NCBI GenBank assembly: GCA_035375865.1
Contig: DAOSQO010000131.1
Coordinates: 1 to 7,160, forward strand
DNA length: 7,160 nt
Direction of reading: 5' to 3'
Source of the DNA: BRH-c25 sp029553855
GTDB taxonomy: Bacteria; Bacillota; Clostridia; Lutisporales; Lutisporaceae
Of the stretch, positions 1 to 5,743 are shown one piece after another. Numbering within the stretch: position 1 is the stretch's first letter; the number at the start of each line of letters is the position of its first letter. Made by a program: the position numbers and the translations under genes. The notes below the pieces were generated by a model, which was given only the letters and a program-made list of their open reading frames with translations, was not told the origin of the DNA and searched no databases.

Positions 1-27
1 AACGGGTACGGAACCCCGTAACCCGTT
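1..27 (-). terminator. Probable intrinsic terminator of the addB-addA-sigI-rsgI array
   Basis: An inverted repeat begins 8 bases after the rsgI stop codon. The outer arms, AACGGGT (1-7) and ACCCGTT (21-27), pair perfectly over 7 base pairs. The inner arms, ACGG (8-11) and CCGT (16-19), add 4 pairs around a 4-base loop, with one bulged base at position 20. Read on the minus strand, the hairpin directly follows the last gene, as expected for a Rho-independent terminator. The U-tract that should follow would lie beyond position 1, outside the window, so it cannot be confirmed. The repeat could also serve a convergent gene to the left. Confidence 0.7.
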
Positions 28-35
28 TACTGCTT

Positions 36-1226
36 TTATCTGCCCAGCCATTTTTTATTGTCTTTTGTATTTATCTTGAGATTGCTGTTGTTCTTTTCCC
101 TATCTTTTACTTCGTTTGCATTCTTCTTGCCCCAAGTCCTGTGGTTGTATGTTTTGTTTTCATTTTTACTGTCCTCCCCGCTGTAATTATCCTTTTTATC
201 CTTTTCTTCTTTTTCCTTTTCCCCGAGTTCTGTTCTTTTATCGCTTTTATGCCCATTTTCGTCAATTTTTTTTGAAGCGCCAACACCTGAATTTTTCTTT
301 TCATCGTTTCTATTATTACTCTTATCTTTTTCTTCGGCTTTTTCAGCTTCTTCAGTTCCATATCCGGTTCTGCCGCCAGCCTTTTGGGTATTCTCTTCTT
401 TTCCTTTACCTTCTTCCTTATCCTTGCCCTTATCCTTTAGGGCATCTTCTTCTTGGTTCTTATCCTTATCTCTGCCCTTTTTATCTTTTTCCTCTTTTTT
501 TGCAGCTTCCCTGCCTTCTTTTATCATATTCATGACTTCTTTAACGGACATTTTTTTCACTTCTTCGTCCTTAATCTCCGGATTTACCTCTTTCAGTTTA
601 CCGGAGAGCATCTCTTTTCCGGGGGATGTTTTGTTGGATAAAGCAGTTTTATAGCTTTCTACACTTGTTTTTTCAACCATAACGCCGGAGTTCTTATTGA
701 CCTTAAGCAGTTCCTTTTCTGTGGCAGCGGTCACTGTATCCTCAAGCTTCTTTTCCTGCTTCGGATCCTTTGTTGAAACCACAACCACAATTTGATTTTC
801 TGTTTCCTGATCTATATAGCCCTCATCGGAAGCACTTTTAATAATTTCCGAAAGTGCCCTGTCAATATCCTGATTCTTTAAGTTCCTTGTATTATTTATT
901 ATGCTGACCGCATCTTCCGTCAGAGGATTCACCGACAATACCCTTTCAAACCTGTTCAAGGATATTGAAATGCTGGGGTTAATATCTACGCTGACATAGC
1001 TGTAGGGAGTAAAATATGCATATACCCCTGTGGACAGAAATATGCACGCGAGGAAGCAAGCAGCAACCCTTGCCAGTCCTTTGTATATCAAATATGCTTT
1101 CTGCGGCTTAAGCTCTATTTCATCCCCTATGGCAGCTTTCATCTGCCTTTTGACTTTTATAAAATCTCCTTCAGCTGTAATAACTATCATTTGTTCTTTA
1201 TCGATTTCTGCGACTATTGCTTTCAC
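36..1226 (-). CDS. rsgI: RsgI-type membrane anti-sigma-I factor with long charged C-terminal tail
   Basis: This 396-residue protein should hold SigI inactive at the membrane and release it on an external signal. Residues 1-45 match the RsgI N-terminal anti-sigma domain (MKAIVAEIDK, then ITAEGDFIKVK). One hydrophobic helix spans about 51-72, implying cytoplasmic N-terminus and exported C-terminus. Residues 73-195 form the conserved extracytoplasmic domain, starting with SYVSVDINPSIS; Asn83-Pro84 is the autoproteolysis site known in this family. A conserved-looking SPGK segment (201-204) and NPEIKDEEVKKMSVKEV (215-231) follow. From about 238 to the end the protein is low-complexity and rich in Lys, Glu, Asp and Asn, probably disordered. 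I chose the GTG at 1226 because it overlaps the sigI stop as GTGA, has GGGGGTGG five bases upstream, and gives the usual family N-terminus. An upstream in-frame TTG at 1265 would add 13 residues. No CBM, PA14 or glycosidase domain is recognisable, unlike several clostridial RsgI proteins. Confidence 0.9.
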   Translation of the reverse strand: MKAIVAEIDKEQMIVITAEGDFIKVKRQMKAAIGDEIELKPQKAYLIYKGLARVAACFLACIFLSTGVYAYFTPYSYVSVDINPSISISLNRFERVLSVNPLTEDAVSIINNTRNLKNQDIDRALSEIIKSASDEGYIDQETENQIVVVVSTKDPKQEKKLEDTVTAATEKELLKVNKNSGVMVEKTSVESYKTALSNKTSPGKEMLSGKLKEVNPEIKDEEVKKMSVKEVMNMIKEGREAAKKEEKDKKGRDKDKNQEEDALKDKGKDKEEGKGKEENTQKAGGRTGYGTEEAEKAEEKDKSNNRNDEKKNSGVGASKKIDENGHKSDKRTELGEKEKEEKDKKDNYSGEDSKNENKTYNHRTWGKKNANEVKDREKNNSNLKINTKDNKKWLGR

Positions 1227-1948
1227 TTTTTCCACCCCCAGTCTATAAACTCCCGTATGCAGCAATAATTTCCTGTTAATATTATCATTGCCGCTATTAC
1301 ATAATTTCGAGAGTGTTCTATAGTTTTTCGGGGTAATTTTGTGCCTTCCACAATTTCTGCAATAGGAAGATATTGCTTTGTCCTTATTTTATCGACCAGC
1401 TCAGGCCTGTCTATTATGTATTTTACTATTTGCAGGTATGAGTTCTTTGTTGTTTTGTGCTTTGGGGAGCTCTTTGCCACATCAGAAAACTTCAGTCCCC
1501 ATAAGGAAAGCTCCTCCTTGAGTTCCTCAAGCTCCTGCTTTCTTAGCTGGTTTATCTCCTCCTGATAATATTTATCCCTGGATTCCTCGACCACTGCAAT
1601 GTATTCGGATGTTTCATCCTCATCAACCTTCTCATTTGAATAATCACCAATGCATGTAACTGCGTTATGCTTTTTTTCCTTCCGGTAATAATCAATAAGC
1701 CTTCTTCTTATTACATTCCCGGCAAAGCTTAAAAAGCTTCCTTTCTCGCTGTCATAATTGACTATCGCCTCATCGAAGGCTATGAGCCCTATGCTCAACT
1801 CTTCATCACGACCATAGGAAACGTATTTTCCGGTTGCCTTTTCAACAGAAGCCGCTATAAAGGGCTTGTATTCCTCTATGAAGGCATTTTTCTCATCCGG
1901 TATAAGTTTTATTTTCATTACTCTTTCATTTACGGATTTATAAAACAT
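1223..1948 (-). CDS. sigI: RNA polymerase sigma-I factor
   Basis: The product (241 residues from the ATG at 1948) is an alternative sigma factor of the SigI family, which directs RNA polymerase to heat, envelope or polysaccharide-responsive promoters depending on species. Residues 24-92 form sigma region 2, with EEYKPFIAASVEK, DEELSIGLIAFDEAI and SFLSFAGNVIRRRLIDYYRK. A charged linker (about 100-145) leads to the SigI-specific C-terminal domain, with LKFSDVAKSSPKH (152-164) and a helix-turn-helix-like segment LPIAEIVEGTKLPRKTIEHS (194-213) for -35 recognition. It ends with NYCCIREFI, equivalent to the usual SigI C-terminus. The length is close to the roughly 250 residues of the Bacillus subtilis protein. 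Start choice is uncertain: a GTG at 1978 directly abuts the addA stop but has no Shine-Dalgarno sequence, while ATG 1948 follows a G-rich GGGGAG/GGGG stretch. ATG 1918 is a third option. The addA-sigI gap is 30 bases, so co-transcription is likely. Confidence 0.9.
   Translation of the reverse strand: MFYKSVNERVMKIKLIPDEKNAFIEEYKPFIAASVEKATGKYVSYGRDEELSIGLIAFDEAIVNYDSEKGSFLSFAGNVIRRRLIDYYRKEKKHNAVTCIGDYSNEKVDEDETSEYIAVVEESRDKYYQEEINQLRKQELEELKEELSLWGLKFSDVAKSSPKHKTTKNSYLQIVKYIIDRPELVDKIRTKQYLPIAEIVEGTKLPRKTIEHSRNYVIAAMIILTGNYCCIREFIDWGWKK
1232..1239 (-). promoter_or_regulatory. Ribosome binding site deciding the rsgI start
   Basis: The minus strand reads GGGGGTGG, then five A residues, then GTGA. 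The GTG is the proposed rsgI start and the TGA inside the same four bases is the sigI stop. The site lies within the sigI coding sequence. This arrangement suggests translational coupling, which would keep the sigma factor and its inhibitor in step. Confidence 0.65.
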
Positions 1949-1954
1949 GACATA

Positions 1955-1966
1955 CCCCAACTCCCC
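1955..1966 (-). promoter_or_regulatory. Probable ribosome binding region of sigI
   Basis: Between addA and sigI the minus strand carries GGGGAG (1966-1961) and GGGG (1958-1955), placed 12 and 6 bases before the ATG at 1948. Neither is a perfect Shine-Dalgarno sequence at ideal spacing, so initiation may be modest or coupled to addA translation, which ends at 1979. This is the main reason for preferring the ATG over the GTG at 1978. Confidence 0.4.
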
Positions 1967-1978
1967 AAAGCTATGCAC

Positions 1979-4900
1979 CTATAACTCAACAGCACTGTCA
2001 GCCCAAAATGAATATATGTATTTCCCCGCAACTTCCTTGCCGGTTATCTGTTTTAGAGCTTTTGCATAGTATTCAATCTGAGTGCCGTATTTCTCCTTAA
2101 GCTGATTTACTTCCCCCCAAGGCACATAATCAGTCTTATAATCCACCAGTACCAGCCTTCCGTTTTCTTCGAAATAACAGTCAATAATACCCTGCAGTAC
2201 TATTGTCTCATCCTCATGCCCACAGTCGGCATAATTCCCAAACACCTCCGAGCACTTCACTTCCATTGTAAAGGGCATTTCTCTATAAAGCTTCGGTGCC
2301 TCAATCATCCTTCTGCCCAGAGCCGATTTCATAAAAATGATTATCTTTTTTACATTTACATTTTGTACCTGTGCCTCTGTCAGAAGTTCATCCGTAACCA
2401 TTCTTTCAATCTGCTCCTTTATGCCGATCTCTGTGACTTCCCCCTTAAAATCAATATGCTGCAGTATAAAATGTACCAGGGATCCTTTCTCTGCGGCAGT
2501 CATTTCCGTCACTTCCTCCAGGAACCCGGGTCTTTTGTTAATGCTTGCAACTGTTTGTATGGGATACTCTTGCGAAAGCTCCGTAACGGTAACTTTCACC
2601 GGCAGCTTCTCATAAGCAGAATACGGATATTTCCATTCCAGCCTTTTCAAAATTTCAATATGATCCCCTGCTTCAGGCCCTGCAGAGGCAGAGGCTGCTT
2701 CATCCGCCAGCTTATCCTTGCTGCTTTCTTCAGCCTTTGCTTTGTTTAAAACCTCTTCCCTGTCCCAAAGTCTTATATCCCACCTGGAACCGTCCTTTTC
2801 ATTAAAGGGGACTGATCTATGCATTCCAAGCCTTTCCGCAAGCTGACCCGAGGGATGTCCCATAAGAGCAGTACAAATCCAGTCCATATAGCTTTTACCT
2901 TTTAGTATATCAAACTCATGTATCTTTCTGTTCTCTGTGGAACCGGTGCTTTTCCACCTGGCTGCGTTTTTTGCAATATCTCTTACCGACCCTGTTATAA
3001 TAAGCTTCTCTTTGGCTCTGGTAAAGGCCACATACAGTATCCTCATTTCCTCCGAAAGATTTTCCTGCTTTATCTTATATTTCAATGCCTGCTTAAATAT
3101 TGAAGGGTACCATATCCTCCGCTTATGGTCTATCAGATCGGGACCTATTCCCAAATCGTGGTGCAGCAATATGCTTTTTGTCGTATCTGTAAGGTTGAAC
3201 CCCTTCCCGGTGCCGCATACAAAAACTATCGGAAATTCCAGACCCTTGCTTTTATGAATGCTCATTATTCTTACTACATCGTCCTTCTCCCCGAGGATTT
3301 TTGCGCTCCCCGTATCCCCCTGGCCGCCTTTGAGCTTGTTTATAAAATTAATGAAGTTGAAAAGCCCTTTGAAGCTTGACTCCTCATATTGTCTTGCTTT
3401 ATCGAAAAGCATCCTGAGATTGGCCTGCCGGACGGCGCCGCCGGGCATGGCACCTGCAAGGCTGTAATATCCGGTATCATTGTAAAGGTACCATATAAGC
3501 TCGTCGGTAGAAAGGTAAAGGGACTTTTCCCTCCAATGGTCCAGCCTTTCTAAGAAATCTGCCGATTTATGACCAAGTTCCCCGTCTTCTGCCGCAGCTT
3601 TAACCATTGCCTCATAGAAAGTAACCTCTCTATCAGAGAGCCGTATATCAATAAGCTCCTCAGTGCCGAACCCTGCAACAGGAGACCTCAAAACTGCCAG
3701 CATCGGTATATCCTGCAAAGGATTGTCAATAATCTGAAGCAATGACAGCACTGTCGATATTTCGATAGTTCTGAAATATCCTAGCCCCGTATCCGTAAAC
3801 ACAGGTATCCCATGAAGACTCAATTCCTCTGCAAACACATCCGCCCAGTTTTTGGTTGTCCGCATCAATATTACTATATCTTTATACCGAGCCGGCCTAT
3901 ACTTGTTCATAGCCTTATCAAACACCATATACCCGGTGCCGGCGGCCTCCGACACAATTTCCTTTATTCTGACCGCCGCTACTCTGGCCTCACACTGTAC
4001 GGAATCCGGCATATCCTCAATGTCAATATCCGGGTTCAAAACAGGATCATCAGGATCATCAGGGCTTTCATCGTCCTCCCTGATTTCCACAGAGACCCCC
4101 TCTTTACTATCTATTATATGAAGCTCAACTGCACCCCCCAGGTTGCACCCCGGTGATTCGGGCATATCAAAAACTGCCCCTGCATTAAGTCTTTCATCCT
4201 CTGTATAATCTATATCCCCCAAGCCTTCGGACATTATCCGGCTGAAAATGTAGTTTACCCCGTTTACTATATCCTCCCTGCTTCTAAAGTTCTTATACAG
4301 CCTTATTTTCCTGTAGGGCGCATCCGAATCCTCGGAGTAGGTATTGTATTTTTTTAGAAACAACTCGGGTTTTGCCTGTCTGAACCGGTAAATACTCTGT
4401 TTTACGTCGCCGACCATGAATATATTCGGCCTGCCCTCATCCTCCCTGGAGACCATTCTCAATACTACTTCCTGGGTCAGGTTGCTGTCCTGGTACTCAT
4501 CAATATATATTTCTTCAAAATGCTCCCTGAGTTCGCGGGCTGCCTGAGTTGAAGAAACCTCCCCTTCCTTTCGCTCAGCCAGAACCTTAAGGCAATAATG
4601 CTCCAGGTCATTGAAATCTATTACGCATTTCTGCTTTTTCTTTTCCCGGTACCTGTCCATAAATTCCAATACGAGACCGACAAGACTGCTTATGATGGGA
4701 TACAATAGTTTCATGTCGGAAGTCAATTCTCCGGAATCCCCGCCAATAAGCTCCTTTTTCATCTTGTTGAGCCTGCCCTTGACATCGTCCCTGATGCCTT
4801 TCACTTCCTCCCGGACTACAGTATCAGCTCCCTTCCCGCACCTGGGCAAATGTGCAAACTCAAGATTCCTGAATCCTTCATAAAGAGTGTCCCAGCCATT

Positions 4901-5743
4901 TTCCGCACTACAGGCTTTAAGCATGTCATTTACCTTTAGTCTGTCTTCCTGAAAAACAGCGACATAGGGAAAAAGCCCCTCCGACCTTTCCGCCCTGCAG
5001 ATTGCCTCCTCCAGTGCACATTGAAGCCCCGACAGCTCCAGGAATATACTCTTCATTAAAACCTTTGCCCATTTTGTATCCCCAAAATCCATACCGTCGG
5101 CCGGATTAAAATCCTCTACGGCTTCCTTCAGCCAAGTTTCGGGCCATGGGTGACTTTGGACAAACTCATAAACATTTAAAACCAGGTCCATAAGTTTGCT
5201 GTCATCCTTGCCGCCATAACATTCCACCAGGTTTAAAAATTCTTCCGTACAGTTCTCCGGGTCGTACTTCGCCTCAAAAAGCTCCTCCAAAACTTCCAGC
5301 TTCAACAGCAGGGCCTCAGTATCATCAGCTATTCTGAATGCCGGATCCAGATCTGTCATATGAAAATTGTTTTTTATCACATCAAGGCAGAAGGAATGTA
5401 TAGTTGTAATGCTGGCCTTTCCCAAAAGGGTCAGCTGCCTTTGAAGATTTTTATCATCCTGACCGTTATCCTCCTGTACTTGGTCCAACACACGGCTCAG
5501 GGCAGCCCCTATCCTCTCCCTCATTTCGGCAGCTGCGGCATTGGTAAAGGTTACTACCAGAAGCCTGTCTATGTCTATCGGAGTCTTGGGATGAGTGATT
5601 TTTCTTATTATTCTTTCAACCAGCACGGCCGTTTTACCGGCTCCTGCTGCCGCAGCCACCAGCAGGCTGCAGTTATCCTCCGAAATCGCCCTGAACTGTT
5701 CATCTGTCCAGATAACTTCCTTATTTATCGGTGCCAATGCCAT
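1979..5743 (-). CDS. addA: AddA, helicase and nuclease subunit of the AddAB recombination complex
   Basis: AddA is the ATP-driven 3'-5' helicase and one of two nucleases of AddAB, which resects double-strand breaks and prepares 3' ends for RecA. The 1254-residue protein is close to the 1232 of Bacillus subtilis AddA. UvrD-type (SF1A) motifs occur in order: Q-motif TDEQ (13-16), Walker A AAAGAGKT (31-38), motif Ia VVTFTNAAAAEMRERI (63-78), motif II YIDEYQDS (413-420), motif III VGDVKQSIYRFR (444-455), motif IV LYKNFRSR (482-489), motif V IMSIHKSKGLEF (826-837) and motif VI LYVAFTRAKEKL (903-914). The C-terminal RecB-type nuclease has His1091, Asp1188, Asp1201-Tyr-Lys1203 and a QxxxY motif (Gln1222, Tyr1226). 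All expected active residues are present. ATG 5743 was chosen because AGAAGG lies five bases upstream and the N-terminus then matches the family. A TTG at 5842 and an ATG at 5764 are poorer: the latter has GGAGG with no spacer. It overlaps addB by 23 bases. Confidence 0.96.
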   Translation of the reverse strand: MALAPINKEVIWTDEQFRAISEDNCSLLVAAAAGAGKTAVLVERIIRKITHPKTPIDIDRLLVVTFTNAAAAEMRERIGAALSRVLDQVQEDNGQDDKNLQRQLTLLGKASITTIHSFCLDVIKNNFHMTDLDPAFRIADDTEALLLKLEVLEELFEAKYDPENCTEEFLNLVECYGGKDDSKLMDLVLNVYEFVQSHPWPETWLKEAVEDFNPADGMDFGDTKWAKVLMKSIFLELSGLQCALEEAICRAERSEGLFPYVAVFQEDRLKVNDMLKACSAENGWDTLYEGFRNLEFAHLPRCGKGADTVVREEVKGIRDDVKGRLNKMKKELIGGDSGELTSDMKLLYPIISSLVGLVLEFMDRYREKKKQKCVIDFNDLEHYCLKVLAERKEGEVSSTQAARELREHFEEIYIDEYQDSNLTQEVVLRMVSREDEGRPNIFMVGDVKQSIYRFRQAKPELFLKKYNTYSEDSDAPYRKIRLYKNFRSREDIVNGVNYIFSRIMSEGLGDIDYTEDERLNAGAVFDMPESPGCNLGGAVELHIIDSKEGVSVEIREDDESPDDPDDPVLNPDIDIEDMPDSVQCEARVAAVRIKEIVSEAAGTGYMVFDKAMNKYRPARYKDIVILMRTTKNWADVFAEELSLHGIPVFTDTGLGYFRTIEISTVLSLLQIIDNPLQDIPMLAVLRSPVAGFGTEELIDIRLSDREVTFYEAMVKAAAEDGELGHKSADFLERLDHWREKSLYLSTDELIWYLYNDTGYYSLAGAMPGGAVRQANLRMLFDKARQYEESSFKGLFNFINFINKLKGGQGDTGSAKILGEKDDVVRIMSIHKSKGLEFPIVFVCGTGKGFNLTDTTKSILLHHDLGIGPDLIDHKRRIWYPSIFKQALKYKIKQENLSEEMRILYVAFTRAKEKLIITGSVRDIAKNAARWKSTGSTENRKIHEFDILKGKSYMDWICTALMGHPSGQLAERLGMHRSVPFNEKDGSRWDIRLWDREEVLNKAKAEESSKDKLADEAASASAGPEAGDHIEILKRLEWKYPYSAYEKLPVKVTVTELSQEYPIQTVASINKRPGFLEEVTEMTAAEKGSLVHFILQHIDFKGEVTEIGIKEQIERMVTDELLTEAQVQNVNVKKIIIFMKSALGRRMIEAPKLYREMPFTMEVKCSEVFGNYADCGHEDETIVLQGIIDCYFEENGRLVLVDYKTDYVPWGEVNQLKEKYGTQIEYYAKALKQITGKEVAGKYIYSFWADSAVEL
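4043..4066 (-). repeat. Short 9-base tandem repeat inside addA
   Basis: The plus strand at 4042-4063 reads CAGGATCAT twice and then CAGG, about 2.4 copies of a 9-base unit. In frame it encodes PDDPDDP at AddA residues 561-567. It sits in an acidic, proline-containing segment (about 556-580) that lies between helicase motifs IV and V and looks like a flexible surface insertion. Because the unit is a multiple of three, gain or loss of a copy would keep the frame. Confidence 0.6.

Noticed and set aside
116..535. Plus-strand open frame of 139 codons, rich in Phe, Cys, Pro and Tyr.
   Set aside because: It is the complement of the Lys/Glu-rich rsgI tail. The composition is what pyrimidine-rich complementary DNA yields, and there is no domain or convincing start.
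1949..2300. A possible sigma-I autoregulatory or housekeeping promoter upstream of sigI, within the end of addA.
   Set aside because: I looked on the minus strand for a C-run -35 with a CGAA-like -10, and for TTGACA/TATAAT pairs at 16-18 base spacing. An isolated TTGACT near 2180 has no matching -10 element.
2216..2749. Plus-strand open frame of 177 codons opposite addA.
   Set aside because: It lies fully within the conserved nuclease and linker region of AddA on the other strand. The protein has no recognisable motif.
3812..4156. Overlapping plus-strand frames opposite the middle of addA.
   Set aside because: Shadows of AddA helicase coding sequence, with no recognisable family or ribosome binding site.
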